Positions 19,588 through 28,333 of a stretch of DNA of 58,210 nt are shown one piece after another; within the stretch, counting starts at the first letter, position 1; the number at the start of each line of letters is the position of its first letter. This DNA is from Betaproteobacteria bacterium (GTDB lineage Bacteria > Pseudomonadota > Gammaproteobacteria > Burkholderiales > SG8-41): positions 1 through 58,210 of the forward strand of contig JAOTVX010000023.1 of NCBI GenBank assembly GCA_029863175.1, given 5' to 3'. The position numbers were made by a program, and so were the translations under genes. The notes under the pieces are model-generated. The model had not been told where the DNA came from. It made no database searches and saw nothing but the letters and a program-made list of their open reading frames with translations.

Positions 19588-19779
19588 ATGCGCTTCGACC
19601 TGTTCTATGGGCTCGCCGCTCCGCCTCAGTTGGGCCTGACCGAGGCGCAGGCCTATGCCGAGACGCTCGCGCAGCTCGAGCTCGCTGACCGGCTGGGCTT
19701 CGCACGCGAAGTGATGCCCGTTTTGCCGCAGAACTCCGGATCCAGGACCCCAGATTCAGCAAAACCACTCATGAACTGA
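19588..19779 (+). pseudogene. Luciferase-like monooxygenase remnant with a large internal deletion
   Basis: The first 38 residues (MRFDLFYGLAAPPQLGLTEA, then AETLAQLELADRLGF) match the N-terminus of an LLM-class flavin oxidoreductase, usually 340-400 residues. The frame then passes directly into AREVMPVL, which resembles the very C-terminus of the same family (FAREVMP). The junction is near 19702. The last 15 residues come from flanking repeat-like DNA. The flavin-binding barrel is missing, so this cannot be a working enzyme. Confidence 0.75.
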
Positions 19780-19875
19780 GGCGCGCATCGGTCTGAACGT
19801 CGCCTCATGAATGCTGAATTCCGAAACCTGAAGCCTGAACCCTGAACTTGGAACTTGGAACTTGGAACTTGGAAC
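19733..19875. repeat. Intergenic heptad array, TTGGAAC/CCTGAAC class
   Basis: Seven consecutive 7-nt units (19827-19875): CCTGAAG, CCTGAAC twice, TTGGAAC four times. A weaker left arm near 19733-19760 contains GATCCAGGA and CCAGATTCAG segments and partly complements the right. The left portion overlaps the end of the LLM remnant. It ends 20 nt before the dehydrogenase start. Confidence 0.82.
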
Positions 19876-19894
19876 TTTAAATCCTCGATCCTGA

Positions 19895-20788
19895 ATGCCG
19901 ATGAAGGTTTTCGTCACCGGTTCTAGCTCCCGCCTGGCAGCGGCGTTGCTGCCCCGGTTGTGTGCGCAGCCCGGGATCGAGCAGGTCACCGGCATCGACA
20001 TCGCGCCGCCCCGCTATCACCATCCAAAGTTTCGGGCGGCGCAAATGGATTTCCGCAGCCCGGAGCTCGAACGCCTGGTGGAAGGGCACACCGGATTCGT
20101 GCACCTCGCCTTCGTGGTACCGCGCGGCAGAATGTCCGAGCAGGACATGTTTGACATCAATGTGACCGGCAGCCTCAAGGCGTTCCATGCCGCGCGCAAG
20201 GCGGGCGCACTGCGGCTGCTCCACCTTTCCAGCGCCGCCGTGTATGGCAGCGGCGTGCATGTGCGCGAGAACGCGCCGCTCCAACCCCTGCCGGGATTTC
20301 TGTACGCGCACCACAAGGCGCGCCTCGAGCGGCTGCTGGAGCTCGAGTTTCCGGAATGCGTGCGGTTGCGGCCCCACGTCATCCTCGGGCCGAACGCCCA
20401 GCCCCTGCTGCGGCAGCTCCTCAACCAGCCGTGTTACGTGCGCCTCCCTGGGGCGCATCCCCTTCTGCAGTGCGTGCACGAGGACGACGTAGCGCGAGCC
20501 GTGTGTCTCGCGCTCGAGCGCGAGGTCCGGGGTCCCTTCAATCTCGCCGCCGAGGACGGCTTCAGCTTCCGCGACGCCATACGGAGTCGTCACCGGCTCG
20601 CTTTGCCGCTGCCCCTGTTCGTGGCGGCGGGGGCAGCGCGCCTCGCTTGGCATTTTTTCGGCTGGGGTGGGGAGCCGGCGTGGGTCGATGGCTTGACGCG
20701 AACACTGCTCATCAATTGCCGACGCGCCGCTCACGAACTCGGGTGGCGCAGCAGCCGCAGCGCTGCCGACGTGTTGAGACAAACGTAA
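19895..20788 (+). CDS. NAD-dependent epimerase/dehydratase family protein (extended SDR)
   Basis: A 297-residue Rossmann-fold protein of unknown substrate. The N-terminal nucleotide loop reads VTGSSSRLAAALLP, a departure from the usual GxxGxxG: the second and third glycines are Ser and Ala. The catalytic segment is LHLSSAAVYGSG and the active-site Tyr-Lys appears as YAHHK. ATG codons at 19895 and 19901 are both possible starts. It stands alone between the LLM remnant and the pilus locus. I cannot assign a pathway. Confidence 0.85.
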   Translation: MPMKVFVTGSSSRLAAALLPRLCAQPGIEQVTGIDIAPPRYHHPKFRAAQMDFRSPELERLVEGHTGFVHLAFVVPRGRMSEQDMFDINVTGSLKAFHAARKAGALRLLHLSSAAVYGSGVHVRENAPLQPLPGFLYAHHKARLERLLELEFPECVRLRPHVILGPNAQPLLRQLLNQPCYVRLPGAHPLLQCVHEDDVARAVCLALEREVRGPFNLAAEDGFSFRDAIRSRHRLALPLPLFVAAGAARLAWHFFGWGGEPAWVDGLTRTLLINCRRAAHELGWRSSRSAADVLRQT

Positions 20789-21046
20789 AGCGGGTCGCGC
20801 AGGCGTCGTGCGCATTCGGGCGCTCGCACTTCAAACCGCCGGGCGAATTCAAAGCCCGACGTTCAAGCCATTGCTCAGGAGCATGCGTCGCGTCGGTGCG
20901 AGACATTGCGCCACGAACGCGCGCCGCGCCGGGTTCTTCTTCTACAGCCACGGCGCGGCATCGCTAGCCCCCGCCAAGTTGTGATAGGCCGAGCTTTGGG
21001 ATACCGTAACGCGGACTCCAATCCGCGGATACTGATACTGCACTGC
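20789..21046. other. Intergenic region before the ABC ATPase; nothing identified
   Basis: This 258-nt gap is GC-rich with no convincing ORF, array or terminator. A short GCGGA/TCCGC palindrome lies near 21010-21027, just upstream of the ATPase start, but it is too small to interpret. Confidence 0.4.
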
Positions 21047-21766
21047 ATGACCGGCGTTGCGTTGCACTTCGAACAGGTCAGCAAGCGCTTCGGCGAGGTC
21101 GCGGCATTGACCGATTTCACGCTCGAGGTGGGGCGGGGCGAGTTTTTCGGGCTGGTCGGGGTCAATGGAGCAGGCAAGACGACGTTGATCAAGTGCCTGC
21201 TCGATTTCTGCGATGCCGACAGCGGAGGAATCGAGATCTTCGGAGTAAGACACCGCCTTACTGCCGCACGCAGCCGGCTCGCCTTCCTGCCCGAGCGCTT
21301 CAATCCGCCGCATTTTCTGACAGGTCGCGATTTCCTCCAGTACATGCTCAAGCTCTACGGGCAGCCCTACGAGGACCGTCAGATCGCGCAGGTTTTCGCA
21401 GGGCTCGACCTCGATCCGGCGGTGCTCGGAAAGGCGGCGCGCACCTACTCCAAGGGGATGACCCAGAAACTGGGGCTCGCGGCGTGCCTGCTATCCGGCA
21501 AGGATCTCTATGTCCTCGACGAGCCCACTGGTGGCCTGGACCCGAAGGCGAGGGCCCTGTTCAAGCGAGCATTGCGCGAGCTGAAGCAGGCCAACCGGAC
21601 TGTGTTCTTCACCTCCCACGCGCTCGCGGATATTGCCGAAATGTGCGACCGGATGGCCGTACTGCACGGAGGCAAGCTGCGCTTCGCGGGCAGCCCGGAG
21701 GAGCTCGCGCAGCCCTTTGGCGCTGGCGGCCTGGAGCAGGCGTTCCTGGCCTGCATCGCATCCTGA
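21047..21766 (+). CDS. ABC transporter ATP-binding protein at the left edge of the pilus locus
   Basis: A 239-residue ATPase of the ABC-2 export type: Walker A GVNGAGKTT, signature YSKGMTQKLGLA (SKGM instead of SGGQ, common in this group), Walker B LYVLDEPTGGLDP and H-loop FTSHALADIAEMC. The start at 21047 (MTGVALHFEQVSKRFG) was preferred to longer upstream readings. No permease gene is adjacent; the only unpaired ABC-2 permease in the window is at 38397, on the far side of the pilus genes, and may be its partner. Confidence 0.92.
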   Translation: MTGVALHFEQVSKRFGEVAALTDFTLEVGRGEFFGLVGVNGAGKTTLIKCLLDFCDADSGGIEIFGVRHRLTAARSRLAFLPERFNPPHFLTGRDFLQYMLKLYGQPYEDRQIAQVFAGLDLDPAVLGKAARTYSKGMTQKLGLAACLLSGKDLYVLDEPTGGLDPKARALFKRALRELKQANRTVFFTSHALADIAEMCDRMAVLHGGKLRFAGSPEELAQPFGAGGLEQAFLACIAS

Positions 21767-21832
21767 CCCGAGTCGCACCGGCCCTGGAAAAGCCTTTGCG
21801 ATACAATAAAGTTAGGTTACCGGGGGCAAGCC

Positions 21833-23296
21833 GTGAAGGAAGCTGAGTCCAATAAGCCCGATCTGCTGATCGTTGACGACGATCCGCTGATCACCGACAC
21901 GCTCAATTTCGTGCTGGGGCGAGACTTCAATGTCTACGTCGCCGACTCTCGCGCGGGCGTCAAGAGCATGCTGCGCCAGCTCGAGCGGGCGCCGCAGCTC
22001 GCGCTGATCGACCTCGGCCTGCCGCCAACACCGCATCGTCCCGACGAGGGGTTTCGGCTGATCAGCGAGCTCATCGCCCATTCGCCCGGAATCAAGATCG
22101 TGGTGCTCTCGGGGCAGAGCGACGAAACCAATGCGCGGCACGCACGCACGCTTGGCGCGATCGAGTTCGTCGCCAAGCCGTGCGAGCCGGAGGCGCTTAA
22201 GCGCCTGCTTGTTCGCGCGCTCGAAATCAGCGACGCTGAGCTCGGGGCCGCTGCCGATAGCGGTCTGCTGGGCAAGAGCTTGCTCATGGACAAGCTGCGG
22301 CAACAGATTGCGCAGTTCGCCAATGCGCCGTTCCCGGTCCTGATCGAGGGCGAGTCCGGCAGCGGCAAGGAGCTCGTGGCGGGTTCGCTGCATCGCATGA
22401 GTCAGCGGGGGGGGCGCCCGTTTCTCGCGTTGAACTGCGCAGCCATTTCCCCCACGCTGGTGGAACCGACACTGTTCGGCTACGTTAAGGGCGCCTTTAC
22501 CGGAGCAACCACCTCACGCTCCGGCTATTTCGAGGATGCGAAGGACTCCACGTTGTTCCTCGACGAGATCGGCGAGCTCCCGCTCGAGCTGCAAGCGAAA
22601 CTGCTGCGGGTGCTGGAAAACGGCGAGTACCAGCGCGTGGGTGAAACCCAGAGCCGGGTATCCAACGCCCGCGTAGTGGCAGCGACCAACCGTGACATGC
22701 GCCAGGAGATCCGTGGCGGTCGCTTCCGCGCCGATCTCTACCACCGCCTCTCTGTCTTCACTATCAGCGTGCCGCCGCTGCGAGATCTGGGCGAGGACAA
22801 GCGCACCCTGCTCGATCATTTCCGGGACTTCTATGCGCACCAGGCGCGCGTCGACCCGTTCGAGCTCGATGCAAATGCTTTGGAGCTGTGGCTTGACTAC
22901 AGCTTCCCGGGAAACGTCCGCGAGCTCCGCAACATCGCGATCCGCCTCACCACCAAGTACGGTGGCCAAAAGGTCAATGGGGAACGGCTGCGGACAGAGC
23001 TCGACATGGAGAGCCTCGACATCGAGCTGCCAGGGCTGGCGGTGGGTCAGGACTTCAATTCCGTGCTGGAGGCGGCGAAGCGCCACCTGCAGATGCAGAA
23101 GGGCTTCAATCTCGACCACACGATTGGCCAGTGGGAACGCGGCTACATCGAGGCTGCCTTGATGATTACGCAGGGCAATCTCACGCAGGCCGCCAAGCTG
23201 CTCGGAATCCACCGCACCACGCTCTACAGCAGAATGCAAAATTACGCGGACAGCGGTGGCGAGACGGCGAAGGCAGCGCGGCCCGCTTTCAAGTAA
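21833..23296 (+). CDS. Sigma54-dependent response regulator (PrsR-like)
   Basis: A 487-residue bacterial enhancer-binding protein. Receiver domain with phosphoacceptor Asp60 (LIDLG) and acidic pocket DDD at 15-17; AAA+ domain with Walker A GESGSGKE, an intact sigma54-contacting GAFTGA loop, and Walker [10 protein letters not shown]; a C-terminal Fis-type helix-turn-helix ([20 protein letters not shown]). GTG start at 21833. The receiver resembles the PrsR type. It probably activates the sigma54 promoter of the prepilin gene at 40175; the histidine kinase at 36636-38390 is the likely partner. Confidence 0.93.
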   Translation: MKEAESNKPDLLIVDDDPLITDTLNFVLGRDFNVYVADSRAGVKSMLRQLERAPQLALIDLGLPPTPHRPDEGFRLISELIAHSPGIKIVVLSGQSDETNARHARTLGAIEFVAKPCEPEALKRLLVRALEISDAELGAAADSGLLGKSLLMDKLRQQIAQFANAPFPVLIEGESGSGKELVAGSLHRMSQRGGRPFLALNCAAISPTLVEPTLFGYVKGAFTGATTSRSGYFEDAKDSTLFLDEIGELPLELQAKLLRVLENGEYQRVGETQSRVSNARVVAATNRDMRQEIRGGRFRADLYHRLSVFTISVPPLRDLGEDKRTLLDHFRDFYAHQARVDPFELDANALELWLDYSFPGNVRELRNIAIRLTTKYGGQKVNGERLRTELDMESLDIELPGLAVGQDFNSVLEAAKRHLQMQKGFNLDHTIGQWERGYIEAALMITQGNLTQAAKLLGIHRTTLYSRMQNYADSGGETAKAARPAFK

Positions 23297-23335
23297 GCCG
23301 CGGACGCCTGACGCGAAACGGCCGGAGAACGGGCG

Positions 23336-25057
23336 ATGTACTACAGCCATTTCGGACTGAACCAGCCCCCGTTCAAGATCACGCCCAACACCGAGTTTTT
23401 CTTCAGCGGCGGCAATCGCGGCCCGGTGCTGGAAGCCCTCATCTACGCGATTACGCACGGCGAGGGCATTGTCAAGGTAACCGGGGAGGTGGGCAGCGGG
23501 AAAACCATGCTGTGCCACATGCTTCAGGCGCGGCTTCCCGCCCACATCGAGTCCGTCTATATCGCAAATCCCAGCGTCTCCCCCGAGGAGATCCTGCATG
23601 CGATCGCGTTCGAGCTGCAGCTCGGGGTCGGGCTAGATGCGTCGCGGCTGGAAGTGGTGCGGGCGCTGCACGATTATCTGCTCGGGCGCCACGCCGAGGG
23701 CAAGCGGGTGGTGGTGTTCGTGGAAGAGTCCCAGAGCATGCCGCTGCCGAGCCTGGAGGAGATCCGCCTGCTCTCGAACCTCGAGACGAAAAACGACAAA
23801 CTGCTGCAGATCGTGCTGTTCGGGCAACCCGAGCTCGATCAGAATCTGCGCCAGGCCAACATCCGGCAATTGCGCGAACGCATTACTCACAGCTTCCGGC
23901 TCGAGCCCCTTTCAGTCGATGAGACCCGCGAGTACCTCATGTTCCGCATGCGCGCGGCGGGTTACCACGGTCCGGAGCTGTTCCCCGAGCCGGTGGTGAA
24001 AGCCGTTGCGCGGGCGGCGCACGGACTCTCGCGGCGCGTCAATCTGATCGCCGACAAGGCGCTGCTTGCGGCTTTTTCAGAAAATACTCACACCATCCGG
24101 CGCAAGCACGTCGACGCGGCGGTAGCTGACAGTGAGTTCAGCGCGGCGCCCCGCTCTAGAACCGGGCTGCGCCCGATTTGGGGGGTTGCTCTGCTGGCGC
24201 TAGGCGTTGCTGTAGGTGTCGGATTCTACGCATGGTTCCAGGAGGCGTTAATCCGCACGCCGGCGCCAGTGGGAGTGCAAGACCGCGCGGCCCCGGTCGA
24301 GAAGAAGGCGGAACCGCGCGTGCACGCCGCTGCACCCGCCCCCAAGAGCGCCCCGGCCAGTCCGACACCGACCGCAGTTTCGGCTGCTGACCAGGCCATG
24401 GCGGCAGCCACGGCCGAGGAGAAAGAAGCGGCTCCGAACCCTGCGTCCGTTTCTGTCGCGACGAGACCGGCATCCAGCGCGGCACCGGATCCAGCGACCA
24501 GCGCGCCCCCGGAGGAGAAGCCCGCTCCACAACCTCCGGCAGTCTCCGTTCCAGACAAACCCGCGACCATAGCGGCAGCTGAGCCGGCGACCGGGGCGCC
24601 CGCCCCCGAGTCCGCAACCGTCTCTCTGCCCGAGGGGGTCAGCTCCACCACACGTGCCACACCCAAAGCCAAGGTTACCTCGGCAACCCGGCCAGCACGA
24701 TCGCAACCAGTTGATTCTAAAGATATCCTTGAGGTTCGGCTCGCCGCGACCAAGGAATGGCTTGCAACCGAGGCACCCACGACGTCCAGCATTCAGTTGC
24801 TGGGAACCTACAATCCTGAAACTTTAAGGTACCATCTCAACGACCTTTCGAAGGTTATTGAAATAAATAAAGTTTTTGTGTATCGTACTCGAGCAAAGCA
24901 AAAACCGTGGTTAACAGTTCTTTACGGGAGCTTCAATAGTTATCGTGCAGCTCGGGAAGCGCTTGATAAACTGCCGGAATCACTCAAAGGGAACGGACCC
25001 TTCTTGCGTACGGTGGCGGGGATTCGGGGGGAGATCAGTCGGCATGGAGCTTCGTGA
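23336..25057 (+). CDS. mshM: MshM/ExeA-type AAA ATPase with C-terminal SPOR-like domain
   Basis: Cytoplasmic ATPase with a periplasmic extension, of the ExeA/MshM kind that helps place a secretin in the cell wall. Seen: the family start MYYSHFGLNQPPFKITPN, Walker A GEVGSGKT at 50-57, Walker B VVVFVEESQ, then a transmembrane helix at about residues 278-298. A long Pro/Ala-rich linker of nearly 180 residues follows. The last 95 residues (SIQLLGTYN through WLTVLYGSFNSYRAAREAL) look like a SPOR domain, which binds septal peptidoglycan. Codons 465-560 are noticeably more AT-rich than the rest. Confidence 0.88.
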   Translation: MYYSHFGLNQPPFKITPNTEFFFSGGNRGPVLEALIYAITHGEGIVKVTGEVGSGKTMLCHMLQARLPAHIESVYIANPSVSPEEILHAIAFELQLGVGLDASRLEVVRALHDYLLGRHAEGKRVVVFVEESQSMPLPSLEEIRLLSNLETKNDKLLQIVLFGQPELDQNLRQANIRQLRERITHSFRLEPLSVDETREYLMFRMRAAGYHGPELFPEPVVKAVARAAHGLSRRVNLIADKALLAAFSENTHTIRRKHVDAAVADSEFSAAPRSRTGLRPIWGVALLALGVAVGVGFYAWFQEALIRTPAPVGVQDRAAPVEKKAEPRVHAAAPAPKSAPASPTPTAVSAADQAMAAATAEEKEAAPNPASVSVATRPASSAAPDPATSAPPEEKPAPQPPAVSVPDKPATIAAAEPATGAPAPESATVSLPEGVSSTTRATPKAKVTSATRPARSQPVDSKDILEVRLAATKEWLATEAPTTSSIQLLGTYNPETLRYHLNDLSKVIEINKVFVYRTRAKQKPWLTVLYGSFNSYRAAREALDKLPESLKGNGPFLRTVAGIRGEISRHGAS

Positions 25058-25120
25058 CCCCGCCCGGGCAAAATCCCCCCTGAGAGCAAGGGATGGCTCG
25101 ATCAGGGGACAAACAACGCG

Positions 25121-27070
25121 ATGCGATCTGTAGCGGAATCAGAAGGCAGTAACGGCTCTGTAAAGTCACGCCTGAGTGACACCGCGCCGCTGAAGTCGGG
25201 TCTGTTCTCGGTATTCTCGATACGCGCGTGGATCGTCCCGCTCGTTGTCAGCGTGATGGTCGCCGGCTGCTCGGCCTACAAGCCGTATATCCCGACTTCT
25301 AAAGGCCACATCGGGCTCGAAAAGCCCAAGCCGAAGCCCGAGGCGGACCGGGTAATTCCGCCCCCAGCGCGCGCCACCACATTCGTGCCCCCGCCGAAGC
25401 CCACGGTCAAACCGCAGACCTACACGGTGGTAGTGAACGAAGTGCAGGTCAAGGATCTGCTCCTCGCCCTGGCGCGCGACACCAAGCAGAACATCGATAT
25501 CCACCCCGGGATCACCGGCCTGGTGAGCCTGAATGCGGTCAATCAAACGCTGCCGGCGATTCTGGAACGTATCGCCAAACAGGTGAACATGCGCTACCGC
25601 GTGGAAGGCAACACGATCATCGTCTCGCCCAACGTGCCATACGTCAAAACGTACCGCATCGGCTATGTGAACATGGTCCGCGATACCACTTCGACGATTG
25701 GCGTTTCCGGTGAGATCGGTTCCGCGAGCGGCGGACCCACGCCCGCGGGTGGAGGCGGGGGGTCGAGCACGACCGTACGCACGACCTCACGCAATAATTT
25801 CTGGGAGCAACTGCGCGAAAATATCCGCTCCATCCTGAACTCGACCCGCCTGCAGAGCCTCAATGCCGAGGACAAGGCCGAGCGCCTCGCCCAGGAAAAG
25901 CAGGTGCAGGAGATGCGCACGAAGCAGATAGAAGCCGCCAGTCGTGCCGGCCAGGGGGCGCCGACGCTGGCCTCGTCGGTCATCACGGCAACCGGGGGAG
26001 CGCAGCGCGGTTCGCTGTTGCCCGATGACGTCGTCGTGAGTTCCGTCTCGGGAACAGTGACGGTTAACGCGACGGAAAAGCAGCATCAGCTGATCCAGCG
26101 GCACATCGATAGCATCGTCACTTCGATGCAGCGCCAGGTGCTGATCGAAGCAACCATCGTCGAGGTGCAGCTTTCCAACGCCTACCAGTCGGGGATCGAC
26201 TGGTCACGCGTCTCGCAAAGCGGTGGCGTCGCCTTCTCAACACTGGGCGCGCTCGCGGGCTTTGGTACTGTTTCTACTGGCGCGACGATTGCGAACCTCT
26301 TCGCGCTTACCTACAACGAGAACAACGTGCGCGAAGGGCAAATCCAGCTCACGGTCAAGCTGCTCGAGGCGTTCGGTAACACCAAGGTCCTGTCGAGCCC
26401 GAAGTTGATGGCACTCAACAATCAGACGGCGCTCCTCAAGGTCGTGGACAATGTCGTCTACTTCGAGGTCAAATCTGACACCACCCAGAACCAAACGAAT
26501 TTGGTTACCAACTTCAGCACGACGGCGAAAACAGTGGCCGTTGGGGTGGTGATGGGGGTCACGCCGCAAATCAACGACGATAATCGGATTTCTGTGATCG
26601 TGCGGCCGACGATTACCCGCTTGAACCCGATCAAGCCGTTCGTAAACGACCCTAATCCATCATTGTGTGACTTGTCCAGGAACAACTGCGTGGTGAACCA
26701 GGTCCCCCAGGTGCAGGTGCGCGAGATGGAGTCGGTGCTGCAGGTCGCCAATGGCCAGACCGTGATTCTTGGCGGCCTGATGCAGGATAACGTGAAGAGC
26801 GATCGCGAACAGGTGCCTTTTGTGGGCAACATTCCCGACCTCGGGGAAGCCTTTGCTCTGAAGAAAGAGGAGGTCACCAAGACCGAGCTGGTGATCTTTC
26901 TTCGGACCACGATCGTCAACAATCCGACGCTCGAGAGCGACCAGCTCAAGTTCTTCAAGCGTTTCCTGCCGGAACCGGAGACCAAGCCCGACCTGAGCAC
27001 CGTGCCGAAAGATCTGCGGCCGCCACCGCCAAACTTTTTCATCCAGGAACCGGCGGGCGCGGCGCAATGA
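25121..27070 (+). CDS. mshL: MshL-type outer-membrane secretin
   Basis: Forms the outer-membrane pore of the MSHA pilus. The 649-residue protein is a predicted lipoprotein with lipobox VAGC (Cys50) after an unusually long 49-residue leader. An N-terminal secretin_N/STN-like region (VKDLLLALARDTKQNIDIHP) precedes a Gly/Ser-rich loop near residue 205. The secretin core includes MQRQVLIEATIVEVQLSN and the C-terminal VANGQTVILGGLMQD, FVGNIPDLGEAF motifs. The start has an AGGGG sequence about 12 nt upstream. Its stop overlaps the next gene (ATGA). Confidence 0.95.
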   Translation: MRSVAESEGSNGSVKSRLSDTAPLKSGLFSVFSIRAWIVPLVVSVMVAGCSAYKPYIPTSKGHIGLEKPKPKPEADRVIPPPARATTFVPPPKPTVKPQTYTVVVNEVQVKDLLLALARDTKQNIDIHPGITGLVSLNAVNQTLPAILERIAKQVNMRYRVEGNTIIVSPNVPYVKTYRIGYVNMVRDTTSTIGVSGEIGSASGGPTPAGGGGGSSTTVRTTSRNNFWEQLRENIRSILNSTRLQSLNAEDKAERLAQEKQVQEMRTKQIEAASRAGQGAPTLASSVITATGGAQRGSLLPDDVVVSSVSGTVTVNATEKQHQLIQRHIDSIVTSMQRQVLIEATIVEVQLSNAYQSGIDWSRVSQSGGVAFSTLGALAGFGTVSTGATIANLFALTYNENNVREGQIQLTVKLLEAFGNTKVLSSPKLMALNNQTALLKVVDNVVYFEVKSDTTQNQTNLVTNFSTTAKTVAVGVVMGVTPQINDDNRISVIVRPTITRLNPIKPFVNDPNPSLCDLSRNNCVVNQVPQVQVREMESVLQVANGQTVILGGLMQDNVKSDREQVPFVGNIPDLGEAFALKKEEVTKTELVIFLRTTIVNNPTLESDQLKFFKRFLPEPETKPDLSTVPKDLRPPPPNFFIQEPAGAAQ

Positions 27071-28275
27071 GCCTGTTGATGAAGGCCTTGGAAAAGGCCG
27101 CCAAAGATCGGGGCGACGCGCGCCAGGAAGCGCCCGCCACAGCAGCTGCGGATGCGAGCGCTGCGCCCGCTCGTGCAGAGTTGTTGCTCGAGCCGCTGGA
27201 GCTGGCCGCGGATTCATCATCCCCGCCCGACCCCGCAGCGGCCGCGCAGCCGGCCCCGGCGCCTGGCGCAGCGCGGGAGCAGGCTCAGGCCGCGACGGTG
27301 CTCCAGGCTGCAGCCCGGCCGCAGTCGTCTGGCGCGGGCGCCAATCTCCGCAATTACCCGATTGTCGTGCTCGGCATCATCGCGGTGCTGATCGCCATCG
27401 GATTCGCTGTTTACGTCGCGCTGCAGATTTTTCAGCCTAGCATGCTGATCCGCCAGGCACCGGTAGCGCCCAAGGGCCCGCTACCCCCATTCACGCAGGC
27501 ACCACAGCCGCTGACTGCCGCGCCCGTTCCTGCTCCGTTGCCGGCGGCGTCAGTGCTTCCGCCCAGCGTTGCCGGCACCGCGACGAGCGAGCCCACGCCA
27601 GTCGTCCGGCCCACGCCGCGTCCAACCCCGCGGCCGGCGCCGCGCGCGGCCGCGCCGGAGCGCAACACGATCGTGGTCAGCCGCGGCAGTCCCGCACCCG
27701 CCATGAATCCCTTGTTGCCTCGAGCCTACGCCGCGCTCCAGGCGAACCGGCTCGCGGAAGCCAAGAACCTTTACAACCAACTGCTGCGTGCCGAGCCAAG
27801 GAGCAGCGACGCGCTGCTCGGCCTGGCCGCGATTGCGACGTTCGAGGACGACAGCGAGGAAGCCACCAAGCGCTATTTGCGCATACTGGAACTCGATCCC
27901 CGGCACGCTCTCGCGCAAAGCGGGCTGATCGGCCTGCTCGGCCGTGCCGATCCCATCGCTGCGGAATCCCGCCTGAAAAGCCTGATCGCGCGCGAGCCGT
28001 CCCCGTACCTTTACTTCACGCTCGGCAACCTTTATGCCGACCAGTCCATGTGGCCGGCAGCGCAGCATGCCTACTTCCAGGCCCATCACCTCGAGCCAAC
28101 CAACCCGGATTACGCTTACAACCTCGCGGTCAGCCTCGAGCACGTCGGCCAACCCCAGGTTGCGCTCCGCTTCTACCGGCGGGCGGCGGAGCTCGCTGCA
28201 GCCAAGGGGCACACCCACTTCAACCTCGCACAGGCACAAGAGCGCATTGGCAAACTCGCCTCGCAGGTAGAGTAG
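27067..28275 (+). CDS. MshN-like TPR protein with N-terminal membrane anchor
   Basis: A 402-residue inner-membrane protein: short cytoplasmic start MSLLMKALEKAAKDRG, transmembrane helix at about 98-120 (IVVLGIIAVLIAIGFAVYVAL), Pro-rich periplasmic linker, and TPR repeats from about 220 to the end (for example LLGLAAIATFEDDSEEATKRYL). This layout matches MshN of MSHA loci, an assembly factor. It overlaps mshL by 4 nt. Its stop codon is part of a hairpin. Confidence 0.85.
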   Translation: MSLLMKALEKAAKDRGDARQEAPATAAADASAAPARAELLLEPLELAADSSSPPDPAAAAQPAPAPGAAREQAQAATVLQAAARPQSSGAGANLRNYPIVVLGIIAVLIAIGFAVYVALQIFQPSMLIRQAPVAPKGPLPPFTQAPQPLTAAPVPAPLPAASVLPPSVAGTATSEPTPVVRPTPRPTPRPAPRAAAPERNTIVVSRGSPAPAMNPLLPRAYAALQANRLAEAKNLYNQLLRAEPRSSDALLGLAAIATFEDDSEEATKRYLRILELDPRHALAQSGLIGLLGRADPIAAESRLKSLIAREPSPYLYFTLGNLYADQSMWPAAQHAYFQAHHLEPTNPDYAYNLAVSLEHVGQPQVALRFYRRAAELAAAKGHTHFNLAQAQERIGKLASQVE

Positions 28276-28307
28276 GAGTCTGACGGACCAAAGTCCGACA
28301 AACTCCT
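28274..28307 (+). repeat. Stop-codon-spanning hairpin after the MshN-like gene
   Basis: A 15-nt arm (28274-28288, AGGAGTCTGACGGAC) begins inside the TAG stop codon and pairs with 28293-28307 (GTCCGACAAACTCCT) across a 4-nt CAAA loop; 13 of 15 positions pair. No U-run follows, so it is not a standard terminator. It lies in the 58-nt gap before mshE. Confidence 0.85.
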
Positions 28308-28333
28308 AGCCGTGAACATCCGCTTCACGCACC

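Noticed and set aside
19877..20815. Minus-strand frame of 312 codons opposite the SDR gene
   Set aside because: No family signature and His/Arg-rich shadow composition; the plus-strand SDR has clear motifs.
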